Shown here: in pieces, positions 15,622-24,113 of the stretch | Numbering within the stretch: position 1 is the stretch's first letter | Layout of the letters: every line of letters starts with the position of its first letter | Assembly: GCA_946610715.1 (NCBI GenBank) | Contig: CAMOCO010000005.1 | Coordinates: 1 to 35,466, forward strand | Origin: an uncultured Clostridia bacterium | GTDB taxonomy: Bacteria > Bacillota > Clostridia > Lachnospirales > Lachnospiraceae | Direction: 5' to 3' | Length of the DNA: 35,466 nt | Notes under the pieces: model-generated | Database searches by the model: none | The model's input: the letters and a program-made list of their open reading frames with translations, nothing else | Told to the model about the DNA's origin: nothing | Translations under genes and position numbers: made by a program

Positions 15622-16317
15622 ATGATGCTTTTACCACCACTGTCAAGCGCCGTGCTTTCAGTGGTGGCTTATTTTGCTGCTTTTATGCTCACTTACATCA
15701 TATCATTTTTCAGCATTGAGATTCTGACAGATGAATGGGGTGTAAATGTCCCCATCTTTTTACTTTTCAGAAACCTCATTATGCTGATCTTTTTTGCATC
15801 CTGGTATTACCACTTTATATTAAAACCCGGGAAAAAACATATCGATCCCTTTGAAACAGTTATAGAAAGCTTTTCCGTATTTAAAAAACATCTTTATTTT
15901 ATCCCGTTGCTGATTGCAGCGGGCTACATACTTCAGTTTCTCACTACGCATCTTTTAAGACAGCTTTCCTTAATGATGCCGGAAGTTATGCAGTCCTACA
16001 CAGAGTCGGTTTCATCCCTTATCGGCGGAACCGCCTCCCTTCTCACTGTTTTCACGGTTACATTTATCAGCCCTGTCGCAGAAGAAATTCTTTTCAGAGG
16101 GCTTTCACAAAAATATGCCGAAAGAGCATTTGGTGCTCTCCCGGCAATCTTTATTCAGGCTCTTATATTTGGTATTTTTCATATGGATATCATTCAGGGC
16201 ATTTATGCATTCCTCTACGGAACTGTCTTTGGGTTTATGGCACATAAATCCAAATCCCTGATGCCATCCATAATTCTTCATGCTGCCATAAATCTGTCAG
16301 CATATCTGATTCCCTGA
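15622..16317 (+). CDS. CPBP-family intramembrane metalloprotease (Abi/CAAX-like)
   Basis: Integral membrane glutamic/metallo-type protease family related to CAAX prenyl proteases. The 231-residue protein is mostly hydrophobic with about seven membrane helices and has the three family motifs: EEILFRG (EExxxR), FGIFHMD (FxxxH) and HAAINLS (HxxxN). The start is uncertain: ATG 15622 and 15625 lie right after the preceding stop but lack a clear ribosome binding site, and TTG 15607 overlaps the previous gene; translational coupling is likely. Substrate unknown; relatives serve bacteriocin immunity or protein processing. It converges on ddl with only 5 bp between stops and no visible terminator. Confidence 0.87.
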   Translation: MMLLPPLSSAVLSVVAYFAAFMLTYIISFFSIEILTDEWGVNVPIFLLFRNLIMLIFFASWYYHFILKPGKKHIDPFETVIESFSVFKKHLYFIPLLIAAGYILQFLTTHLLRQLSLMMPEVMQSYTESVSSLIGGTASLLTVFTVTFISPVAEEILFRGLSQKYAERAFGALPAIFIQALIFGIFHMDIIQGIYAFLYGTVFGFMAHKSKSLMPSIILHAAINLSAYLIP

Positions 16318-16322
16318 TCTAT

Positions 16323-17510
16323 CTACTTCCCCAGCTTTCCGCCCTTTAATCCTCCAAGGCTTGCGGAATTCAGGATATTTGTATCAAATGCATAAGTTAT
16401 ATTATTCTCTGTTCTTTCCCTCTTAAGGGCAAGTTCTATCATTCTGTCGAGAAGCTCTTTATACGGCACTCCCAGCGGCTCCCAAAGATAAAATGCAAGA
16501 GATCCCGGAATGGTATTGATCTCATTGAAATAGAGATTTCCGTTTTCTTCATCTATCATAAAATCAATTCTGGATACTCCGTTACATCCAAGCGCCTTAA
16601 ATGCCTTTACGGCCAATGTTCTGATCTCTTCTCTCTGCTCCGGTGATATTTCAGCCGGTATCTTTCTTGCCACGCTTGCCATTCCCTTGGAACCACTGCC
16701 CTTGGCATTGCTTACATATTTATCTTCATAACTGAGTATATCTTCGGTATGCATAGGCTCTTCACATTCCGAAGCCTCTGCTTCATTTTCATCTCCGAGA
16801 ACCGAACAATTTATCTCTCTCAGCCTGGTAACTGCATGTTCAACGAGTACACGGGATGCATATCTGAAGGCATCATCTATGGAATCGGTTAATGCAGTTC
16901 TGTCTTTTGCAACACTGATACCTACACTTGATCCCAGGTTTACGGGCTTCACTATTACCGGATAACCGAATTTCTCTTCAACATTATTCAGGAGTGTTTC
17001 AATATTTTCATAATCGGAAAGTGTATATACAGCCGCATCCAGTAGCGGTATACCGGCTTCCTTAAGTACCATTTTCATTACATATTTATCCATTCCCATT
17101 GCTGATGAGAGCACATTACATCCTACAAAAGGAACTCCCACAGTCTTCAGAAATCCCTGAAGATTTCCGTCTTCAACATTTGTTCCGTGAACTATCGGAA
17201 ATACCACGTCTATATCTGTTTCATAGTTCTTGCCAAATTTTTTCTGGGGATATGCAATGAGCTTAACCCTCTCACCGTCATTTACCATGACAACTCTCTG
17301 GGATTTATCAAGCAGTCCCTTTATATCCTTGTAAGCGTCCATATTTCCGATATCATCACCTACAAACATTTCATTCTTTTTATTCATATATACAGGTATG
17401 ATATCATACTTTTCAGTATCCATATTCTGAATTGCCTGAATTGCAGATATTACAGATACCTCATGCTCTACACTTTTCCCGCCAAACAGTACTACTACCT
17501 TAAGCTTCAT
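16323..17510 (-). CDS. ddl: D-alanine--D-alanine ligase
   Basis: ATP-grasp ligase that makes D-Ala-D-Ala for the peptidoglycan stem. The 395-residue protein is longer than the usual 305-370 residues. It has the N-terminal FGGKSVEHEVSV, VVFPIVHGTNVEDGN, the ATP-binding KPVNLGSSVGIS, and C-terminal metal-binding DFMIDEENGNLYFNEINTIPG split over two motifs with the glutamate and asparagine in place. An acidic insertion (ENEAEASECEEP) lies before the omega loop LSYEDKYVSN, whose tyrosine fits D-Ala rather than D-lactate use. ATG 17510 has GGAGG at 8 nt. It follows the MurF-like gene by 15 bp, so substrate maker and substrate user are coupled. Confidence 0.92.
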   Translation of the reverse strand: MKLKVVVLFGGKSVEHEVSVISAIQAIQNMDTEKYDIIPVYMNKKNEMFVGDDIGNMDAYKDIKGLLDKSQRVVMVNDGERVKLIAYPQKKFGKNYETDIDVVFPIVHGTNVEDGNLQGFLKTVGVPFVGCNVLSSAMGMDKYVMKMVLKEAGIPLLDAAVYTLSDYENIETLLNNVEEKFGYPVIVKPVNLGSSVGISVAKDRTALTDSIDDAFRYASRVLVEHAVTRLREINCSVLGDENEAEASECEEPMHTEDILSYEDKYVSNAKGSGSKGMASVARKIPAEISPEQREEIRTLAVKAFKALGCNGVSRIDFMIDEENGNLYFNEINTIPGSLAFYLWEPLGVPYKELLDRMIELALKRERTENNITYAFDTNILNSASLGGLKGGKLGK

Positions 17511-17525
17511 TATTTTTTCCTCCAT

Positions 17526-19094
17526 TTAATAATTATCCGGCAGATCATTTTCAAGAAGTATATATTTATGTCCCTCAGCCTTTATGGAATAGGCATATTC
17601 AAGAGCTTCTTCCAGCTTTCCGAAGCATCTCAGCTTTTCCTCGGGGAAGCCCTTTTCCGCCGCTCCGTTTCTGATGGGTGCTATATGATCTTCCTTTCCG
17701 ACCAGCAGAATGTAATCACAATTCTCTGCCGCATATGTACCGAACTTATAATTATATTCTTTTTCCTTTTCACCCAGCTCAACCATTCCCGGAGTTACAA
17801 GAATTCTCACTCCCTCAAACATGTGCAAGGTTTCAACCGCTGCCTTTGAGCCTACCGGATTGGAATTATAAGCATCGTCGATTATGGTTACATCATTATG
17901 AGCTCTCAGCTGCATTCTATGCTCTACAGGCTGAATCTGTCTGACCGGAACCTTAAGCTCCTTCAGGGGTATGCCAAGTGTATTTGCAACTGCTATCGCG
18001 CCTGCAACATTTATAATATTGTGGGCTCCTACAAGCTTCATGGTGAATTCTTCCGATTCACCGCCGGGTGCTGTCACACGGAACTGCGTTCCGAGATGTG
18101 AAACAGATATAAGCTCCGAATTGTAGCCCTCACCCTTTTCCTCTGAATAATAGAAAACCTTATCCTTGTAGCTGCCGGCTTTTTCCTGAATATATTTATT
18201 ATCGCCGTTAAGGAACAGCTTTCCTCCTGCAGGAAGTGCATCAGCAAGCTCAAACTTTGTATCTTTAATGTGCTCGATATCACCAAAGGTTTCAAGATGC
18301 TGCGGGCCAATGGATGTGATAATTCCCATCTCGGGATGAACGATATCACATATTTCTTTTATATCACCCACATACCTTGCTCCCATCTCGCAGACAAATA
18401 TCTCATGAGTCGGTTTTAATGAACCTCTTATGGTTTTAACAACACCCATGGGCGTATTGTAGCTTTCAGGCGTGATCAGCACATTAAAATGATTCTTCAG
18501 TAATGTGTTCAGGTAAAATTTCACACTGGTCTTACCATAGCTTCCGGTGATGCCGATCACCTTAATTCCCTGAACACTGCGAAGCTTCTTTTTTGCATCA
18601 TTTATATAATAATTATTTATGCTCTTTTCAACAGGTCTGTTCACAAGATTTGAGAATATATCAAACCAGAACTGAACGGAAATAATTATCATCAGAATTC
18701 CGGCAAGTCTTTCAAACTTCAGGAAGACTGCCGAGAGAACAAGCGCTGCCATAAGTAGAATGATAATGGTTGCCACAAGTCTTTTAACACGCGCCGTATA
18801 AACAAGCTTCTTTTTTGTATTTAATCTTTTATGAGCTCTGAATACAAGAAATATCAGATACAGGGTTATCCAGCACAGTATATCTGCCGGAAGTGAAGTA
18901 ACAAATAATCTCAAAACCCCCACTGCAAAAGCAAATATGAGAATCCACTGTTTTCTGATATTCTTCCTGAGCCAGCTGATCTGCTCATTATTCTTATATC
19001 CATTAAGCTGAAGCATATGGATATTATACCTTAAAGCAAGAAAAAAGGCCGGAATGAACAAAGCCGCCGTTATTATGAATCTAATTATTACCAT
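17526..19094 (-). CDS. Membrane-fused MurF-like Mur ligase
   Basis: Likely adds D-Ala-D-Ala to UDP-MurNAc-tripeptide. The 522-residue protein has an unusual N terminus: about five hydrophobic segments (near residues 3-21, 49-66, 70-86, 104-124, 128-147) occupy the place of the normal MurF uridine-binding domain. The Mur ligase central domain follows with P-loop GITGSYGKTS (181-190), EMGAR and the GPQHLETFG block, then the C-terminal domain with EHRMQ (391-395) and the MurF-like DDAYNSNP (406-413). It overlaps the alpha/beta hydrolase gene by 14 bp and precedes ddl, supporting a MurF role. Alternatives: a paralogue acting on a lipid-linked or other substrate. ATG 19094 lies inside the hydrolase frame. 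Confidence 0.82.
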   Translation of the reverse strand: MVIIRFIITAALFIPAFFLALRYNIHMLQLNGYKNNEQISWLRKNIRKQWILIFAFAVGVLRLFVTSLPADILCWITLYLIFLVFRAHKRLNTKKKLVYTARVKRLVATIIILLMAALVLSAVFLKFERLAGILMIIISVQFWFDIFSNLVNRPVEKSINNYYINDAKKKLRSVQGIKVIGITGSYGKTSVKFYLNTLLKNHFNVLITPESYNTPMGVVKTIRGSLKPTHEIFVCEMGARYVGDIKEICDIVHPEMGIITSIGPQHLETFGDIEHIKDTKFELADALPAGGKLFLNGDNKYIQEKAGSYKDKVFYYSEEKGEGYNSELISVSHLGTQFRVTAPGGESEEFTMKLVGAHNIINVAGAIAVANTLGIPLKELKVPVRQIQPVEHRMQLRAHNDVTIIDDAYNSNPVGSKAAVETLHMFEGVRILVTPGMVELGEKEKEYNYKFGTYAAENCDYILLVGKEDHIAPIRNGAAEKGFPEEKLRCFGKLEEALEYAYSIKAEGHKYILLENDLPDNY

Positions 19095-19872
19095 TTCCGT
19101 CTCCGATACCGAAATAAGCTCTCATTACATTTCTGAATTTTTCAGGCTGCTCTATATAAGAAAAATGTCCGGCTCCTTCCAGAACCACCAGCCCCGAGTT
19201 CGGTATTTTCTCTTCCATAATCCTCGCATCTCTCATAGGAGTTGCCGTATCTTTGTCTCCCCATATAAGCAGCGTATCCTGTTTTATGAGGGATAATTTA
19301 TCCGTAAGATCTTCATTTATAGCCATAACCATGCATTTTTTCATAATCGGGGATGCATTTCTGTAGTCAGCAGATCCCTGTCTGGACTTCCACTCATCCA
19401 CCACTTCCGGAAACAGAGTATAAACCACTTTATTATCCAGAATCTTTTTAAGTATCTTATACTTTCTGACACTGCATTTTTGTTTGAATGTTCTGACGGG
19501 AATAACTCCGGCACTGTCAATCAAAACTATATTTCTGATTTTAAAAGGAAGCGATGATCTTGATGCCATCTTGATGATCATTCTTCCTCCGTAGGAGTGA
19601 CCGATAAGCGTTGTCTCACTGATTCCGAGTTCTTTGAGGAATTTACAGAAAAAATCCGAATAAGCATCCAGATTCCAGGGTTCCCTTGGCTCATCACTTC
19701 CGCCAAACCCGGGAAGATCAAATTGAACCACTTTATATTTGCTGTTAATGGCGGCCGCAACGGTGTCATAATACTCCATCTTCGTCCCCCAGCCCTGAAG
19801 GATAACAGCATATTTATCACCCTCACCGGTGATCTTATAGTTTATATTATATCCGTCGATTTGAATATCCAT
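19081..19872 (-). CDS. Alpha/beta-fold hydrolase
   Basis: The 263-residue protein has a complete catalytic triad: nucleophile serine in GHSYGG (elbow), aspartate in IWGDKDTATP and histidine in GAGHFSY, with oxyanion region LQGWGTKMEYYD. There is no signal peptide, so it should be cytoplasmic. The start at ATG 19872 is fixed by a TAA stop two codons upstream; the AAGGAGG site is unusually far (25 nt) with a GGGG-AATA-CCCC hairpin between it and the ATG. The substrate is unknown, but overlap with the MurF-like gene and linkage to ddl suggest a wall-precursor-related ester or amide. Confidence 0.88.
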   Translation of the reverse strand: MDIQIDGYNINYKITGEGDKYAVILQGWGTKMEYYDTVAAAINSKYKVVQFDLPGFGGSDEPREPWNLDAYSDFFCKFLKELGISETTLIGHSYGGRMIIKMASRSSLPFKIRNIVLIDSAGVIPVRTFKQKCSVRKYKILKKILDNKVVYTLFPEVVDEWKSRQGSADYRNASPIMKKCMVMAINEDLTDKLSLIKQDTLLIWGDKDTATPMRDARIMEEKIPNSGLVVLEGAGHFSYIEQPEKFRNVMRAYFGIGDGNGNN

Positions 19873-19906
19873 TCCTTAGCAATGGGGTATTCCCCTGCCT
19901 CCTTGA

Positions 19907-19936
19907 TTAAATCTTAAACTCCGGCGCCTTGTACAT
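19907..19936 (-). CDS. Possible 9-codon leader peptide ahead of the alpha/beta hydrolase
   Basis: AAGGATATA places a good ribosome binding site before ATG 19936, which opens a 9-codon frame (MYKAPEFKI, then TAA). The stop is followed immediately by the AAGGAGG of the downstream gene and the GGGG-AATA-CCCC hairpin. It may be a translated leader controlling access to the hydrolase start, or a chance ORF. No homology is claimed. Confidence 0.3.
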   Translation of the reverse strand: MYKAPEFKI

Positions 19937-19959
19937 TATATCCTTCTTATCCCAATTAA

Positions 19960-20661
19960 TCAACTGCTTCGACCAATGGCGGCACTGGTAAAATATACTT
20001 CTTCGGCACCTGCCCGGATGAGTGCCCGACTGCATGCTTCAATCGTTGAACCGGTGGTATAGATATCATCCACGAGAAGTATACGCCCGGGAACTTTCAC
20101 TGAAGGATTTACGGAAAATGCCTTCATAAGATTTCTCATCCTCTCTTCATTTCCCAGTTTTTTCTGGGGAAGGGTATCTATACTCCTTTGAAGCATGCGG
20201 CTGTTTACCTGCACACCAATACATTTCCCCAGTTCCGCAGCAATAAGCTCCGCCTGATTATAACCCCTTTTCTTAAACCTTTTTTCAGATACCGGTACCG
20301 GAACCAGTACATCAATAGCTGCATCCTTAAATTCTTTACAAAATCTCTCAGCTATCTCTTTCCCATAAAAGCACGCATATTCCTGCCTCATTTCATATTT
20401 CAGCCTTGAGAGAGACTCCTTAACCGGTGAAATATAATTAAATACGGGAAATCCGCGCACAAAGCTTTTCTTAATACGAACGCAGTCCGTGCAATACTCT
20501 TCTTCGGCATCATCTATTTCCTTGCCGCATTTTTTGCATAAAGGTTCCGAAACATAGCTTATATATTTTCTGCATGAGCTGCATATTCCACCCGTATCTT
20601 CAACTATATCATCGCAGATGCTGCATCTTCCGGGATATATTATCCTGACCAAATCCTTCAA
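19960..20661 (-). CDS. comFC: ComF-like phosphoribosyltransferase-fold protein with zinc finger
   Basis: ComF family protein; relatives are needed for DNA uptake or participate in DNA recombination. The 233-residue product begins with a four-to-eight cysteine zinc region (CSICDD, CSSCRK, CKKCGK, CTDC) and ends with a phosphoribosyltransferase domain containing the PRPP loop LVDDIYTTGSTIEA. PVPVSEKRFKKRGYNQAE is the usual ComF signature. Translation starts at TTG 20661, certain because TGA immediately precedes it in frame and GGAG lies 6 nt upstream. It follows recD2 by 29 bp, a DNA-metabolism pairing. The name is by family resemblance; no other competence gene is in the window. Confidence 0.88.
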   Translation of the reverse strand: MKDLVRIIYPGRCSICDDIVEDTGGICSSCRKYISYVSEPLCKKCGKEIDDAEEEYCTDCVRIKKSFVRGFPVFNYISPVKESLSRLKYEMRQEYACFYGKEIAERFCKEFKDAAIDVLVPVPVSEKRFKKRGYNQAELIAAELGKCIGVQVNSRMLQRSIDTLPQKKLGNEERMRNLMKAFSVNPSVKVPGRILLVDDIYTTGSTIEACSRALIRAGAEEVYFTSAAIGRSS

Positions 20662-20690
20662 TCATTTCTCCATTTACTATTATTACAAAG

Positions 20691-22985
20691 TTATCCGATT
20701 TCATCTATCTCGCGTATTCTCTGCTCCAGACTGGTATATCTTTTCTGTTCATTTACATTATCTATCATCACATTTACCAGATTCAGATTACCGACTATTA
20801 CAACCATCCGCTTGGCTCTTGTAACTGCTGTATATATCAGGTTTCTGTTAAACAGCCTTGAGTTGCCGGTAAGCAGCGGGATAATCACTGCCGGATACTC
20901 ACTTCCCTGAGACTTATGAATCGTAATAGCAAATGAATGTTCGATTTCATCCAGTTCTTTATAGGAATATTCCGCAATTCTTCCATCATCAAATTCCACT
21001 GTTATAATTTCATCGAAATCATTTATTTCGGAAATGATGCCCATATCCCCATTAAATACTCCGACCCCTTCATCTGAAATGAAACCGTTTTCTTTTGTCG
21101 GAACAGTACGCCACTCAAGCTTATAATTATTCTTTATCTGCATAACCTTATCACCTTCCCTAAAGATGACTCCGTTATACTCTTTTTCCCTTTTTCCGCG
21201 TTGCGGGGGATTGATATAGGATTGAAGCTTTTTATTCAGCTCAACCACTCCCAGCGCCTGCTTTCTCATAGGAGTCAGCACCTGTATCTCATTCATATCC
21301 ACCCCAAGATATCCCGGGAGATTCTTCGTAAGCAGTTCTCTCAGCTCCTCAAAAACAGATGCAACGCTATCCCTGGGAATAAAGAAAAAATCATTATTTT
21401 TATTGCTTATCTCAATCCGCTCACCCTTTTTAATCTTGTGGGCGTTGGTAATAATAGCACTTTCCTCGGACTGCCTGAATATCCTGCTCAGAACTGTTAC
21501 GGGGAAGCACCCGCCGGAAATGATATCATGCAGAACATTTCCCGCTCCCACAGAAGGAAGCTGATCCGTATCTCCTACGAGTATAAGCCTGGTTCCCGGA
21601 GTAATGGCCTTAAGCAGTGAATATAACAGATAATTATCTATCATTGATGCTTCATCCACAATTACCGCATCGCATTCCAGAGGATTATCTTCATTCTTCA
21701 TAAACTTTAGGACCTGGCTCTCGCCGCCTTCTTCTCCCGGCGCTCCCATAAATGACAACAGTCTGTGTATTGTCTGAGCTTTATATCCCGTTGATTCGGT
21801 AATTCTTTTTGCGGCTCTTCCTGTTGGTGCAGCAAGAAATGCCACTTCTCCACGAGCCTCAAAAAATTTGATGATTACATTTATTATCGTTGTTTTTCCC
21901 GTTCCGGGACCACCGGTTATAACAGCAACACCGGAAGATACCGCAGATCTTACTGCCTCTCTCTGCTCCTCCTCCAGCCGAATGCCGGTTTCCTCTTCAA
22001 CTTCCGTTATAGTTTCAGTGATATCTCCCTTAACACCCGGAGCCTGATCTCTCAGGTCGATCAGCATTCTTGCGGATGCAGCCTCACTGTAATAGTTCCA
22101 TCTGGAATAGCATACAGTCATATTATCTTTTTCATTCAGCTTTAGGACAATATCACCCTCCATGGACATCTCCAGCAATAGATCATGGAATCTTTCGGAG
22201 AATTCATTATCTACATGGGCTGTCTCGTCAAAATAAAACTCATCCTCTTCGCTTCTTTCCTCCACCAGCCTGTAGCATTTTTCCGTCAGGATGCTCTCGG
22301 GAATATAGATATGCCCTTCTGAACCTGCCTGATTTAACACATATAATACCGCAGAATGAAGTCTGAACTTTGAATCGGAGGGTATGCCCGCTTTCATTGC
22401 GATATCGTCAGCCCTTTTAAAGCCCACTCCGGGAATCTCTTCAGCTATTCTGTAAGGATTCTCCCTGATGATAGTATAGATTTCCTCACCGAATTCTCTG
22501 TAAATCTTCATGGCAAGTTTTACGCTGATACCGAACTTCGTCAAAAATATAATCACCTGCCGGAACTCGGAATTTTCTCTGTATGCCACTGCAATCTGAA
22601 TGGCCTTTTTCCGGGTGATTCCCTTTACCTCTGCCAGTCTCTCGGGTTCTTCCTCTATTATTCTTATCGTATCTTCCTTAAATTGTCTGATGATTCTGGT
22701 AGCAAGAGCCTCCCTGATTCCGCTTATCACACCGGAAGCCAGAAATCTCTTGATACCTTCCATATCTTCAGGCATGGAAAGCTCATACTCTTTTACATTA
22801 AATTGAATATCAAATTTGGGATGATGTTCATACTCACCCTCAGCACTGATATACATTCCTTCGGCTACTCCGGGCAGTATTCCCACAAATACTTCGTCCC
22901 CCTCCGTAGTCTCAACGCTCATGACGGAGTAGGCATTATCATCATTTTGAAAGATTATTTTATTTATATATCCTTCTCTTACCAT
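20691..22985 (-). CDS. recD2: RecD2-type ATP-dependent DNA helicase
   Basis: Superfamily 1B 5'-3' helicase acting in DNA repair outside RecBCD. The 764-residue protein has the RecD2-specific N-terminal region with tandem helix-hairpin-helix-like segments (about residues 85-200, including EEIPGVGFKRADDIA), then helicase motifs: Walker A GGPGTGKTT (358-366), AAPTGRAAKRI (Ia), VDEASMID (II), LVGDTDQLPSVG (III), FRQSEESAI (IV region), HKSQGSEYPAV (V) and YTAVTRAKRM (VI). Length agrees with the family. ATG 22985 has only a distant GGGAG, so the start is less certain than the identity. Confidence 0.95.
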   Translation of the reverse strand: MVREGYINKIIFQNDDNAYSVMSVETTEGDEVFVGILPGVAEGMYISAEGEYEHHPKFDIQFNVKEYELSMPEDMEGIKRFLASGVISGIREALATRIIRQFKEDTIRIIEEEPERLAEVKGITRKKAIQIAVAYRENSEFRQVIIFLTKFGISVKLAMKIYREFGEEIYTIIRENPYRIAEEIPGVGFKRADDIAMKAGIPSDSKFRLHSAVLYVLNQAGSEGHIYIPESILTEKCYRLVEERSEEDEFYFDETAHVDNEFSERFHDLLLEMSMEGDIVLKLNEKDNMTVCYSRWNYYSEAASARMLIDLRDQAPGVKGDITETITEVEEETGIRLEEEQREAVRSAVSSGVAVITGGPGTGKTTIINVIIKFFEARGEVAFLAAPTGRAAKRITESTGYKAQTIHRLLSFMGAPGEEGGESQVLKFMKNEDNPLECDAVIVDEASMIDNYLLYSLLKAITPGTRLILVGDTDQLPSVGAGNVLHDIISGGCFPVTVLSRIFRQSEESAIITNAHKIKKGERIEISNKNNDFFFIPRDSVASVFEELRELLTKNLPGYLGVDMNEIQVLTPMRKQALGVVELNKKLQSYINPPQRGKREKEYNGVIFREGDKVMQIKNNYKLEWRTVPTKENGFISDEGVGVFNGDMGIISEINDFDEIITVEFDDGRIAEYSYKELDEIEHSFAITIHKSQGSEYPAVIIPLLTGNSRLFNRNLIYTAVTRAKRMVVIVGNLNLVNVMIDNVNEQKRYTSLEQRIREIDEIG

Positions 22986-23034
22986 TATCTGTCAGTATCT
23001 CCCTGATTTTCCCGAAAGAAATGCCCCAAGCCCG

Positions 23035-23074
23035 ATGATGTGGGTGTCTGAATTTCTTCCGACACCCACATCAT
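23035..23074 (-). repeat. Perfect 14-bp stem between mreB and recD2
   Basis: ATGATGTGGGTGTC (23035-23048) and its exact complement (23061-23074) flank a 12-nt loop. No T run follows on either strand, so it is not a standard intrinsic terminator. It could stabilise or process the mreB mRNA 3' end, or attenuate recD2. Confidence 0.6.
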
Positions 23075-23114
23075 AAACATACAATCATCATTTTATGCTG
23101 CCCGACCGCAGCCA

Positions 23115-24110
23115 TTATCCTTTTTCAGTTTCCTGTAAAAAGTCGATATATTTTCCGGCACCGATGGCCACAACCTGCATCGGATTTTCAGCAGTCATGG
23201 CAACGATTCCGGTCTTTTCCTCAAGCAATTGCTCAAATCCGTGGAGAAGGGATCCTCCACCCGTAAGAATGATTCCTCTGTCTGCAATATCTGCCGCCAG
23301 TTCAGGTGGGGTCTTTTCCAATACAGCCCTGATCTCCTCCACCACCTTTGCAACAGTCTCACGCAGCGCTTCTTCTGTCTCATCAGAGGTTATGGTTATT
23401 GTCTTGGGAAGTCCCGTGACAAGATCTCTTCCCCTTATATCCATTGAAATATTTTCAGGTCTTTTATAACACGTACCGATATTACGCTTAATCTCCTCAG
23501 CTGTAACATCTCCTATAAGAATATTATACTGTTTTCTAATATATCTTATGATCGCATCGTCAAAATCATCTCCCGCCACCTTGGAAGAAGCGGTAACCAC
23601 AGCACCTCCCATTGAAATGACAGCTATATCCGTGGTACCTCCACCGATATCCACAACAAGATTTCCGATTGGCCGTACTATATCAAGCCCTGCTCCGAGA
23701 GCTGCTGCCACCGGCTCCTCAACCAGAAAAACAAATCTTGCGCCTGCATTATATGCCGCATCTTCAACTGCTCTTCTTTCTACTTCTGTTGCACCTGAAG
23801 GAACACATATGGCAATTCTCGGTCGTCTTCCGAAGAAGCTCCTTCCGACTGCCTTTCTGATAAAATATTTTAGCATTTTCTCAGTCTTTGTAGCTTCTGA
23901 TATAACGCCATGTTTAAGTGGACGGATAGCGGTAAGATTGTCCGGCGTTCTGCCCAGCATTGCTTTTGCTTCATCGCCTATTTCTACGATTCTCTCCGAA
24001 TCCTTGTCATAAGCAATAACCGAGGGCTCACTCAGAACAACGCCGCGCCCTTTAACATATATAAGAATATTGGCACTTCCAAGATCAATACCTATATCAA
24101 GATTTGCCAT
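23115..24110 (-). CDS. mreB: MreB/Mbl-family actin-like rod-shape protein
   Basis: Bacterial actin that organises lateral wall synthesis. The 331-residue protein has the actin-fold ATP motifs: IGIDLGSANILIYV (phosphate 1), VVDIGGGTTDIAVIS (phosphate 2), TGGGSLLHGFE (adenosine) and the family residues LVEEPVAAALGAG. The absence of mreC and mreD next to it suggests an Mbl- or MreBH-like paralogue rather than the main mreBCD copy. It begins only 3 bp after the stop of the PAS/GAF sensor gene, so the two are very probably cotranslated. The hairpin at 23035-23074 follows it. Confidence 0.93.
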   Translation of the reverse strand: MANLDIGIDLGSANILIYVKGRGVVLSEPSVIAYDKDSERIVEIGDEAKAMLGRTPDNLTAIRPLKHGVISEATKTEKMLKYFIRKAVGRSFFGRRPRIAICVPSGATEVERRAVEDAAYNAGARFVFLVEEPVAAALGAGLDIVRPIGNLVVDIGGGTTDIAVISMGGAVVTASSKVAGDDFDDAIIRYIRKQYNILIGDVTAEEIKRNIGTCYKRPENISMDIRGRDLVTGLPKTITITSDETEEALRETVAKVVEEIRAVLEKTPPELAADIADRGIILTGGGSLLHGFEQLLEEKTGIVAMTAENPMQVVAIGAGKYIDFLQETEKG

Positions 24111-24113
24111 TTT

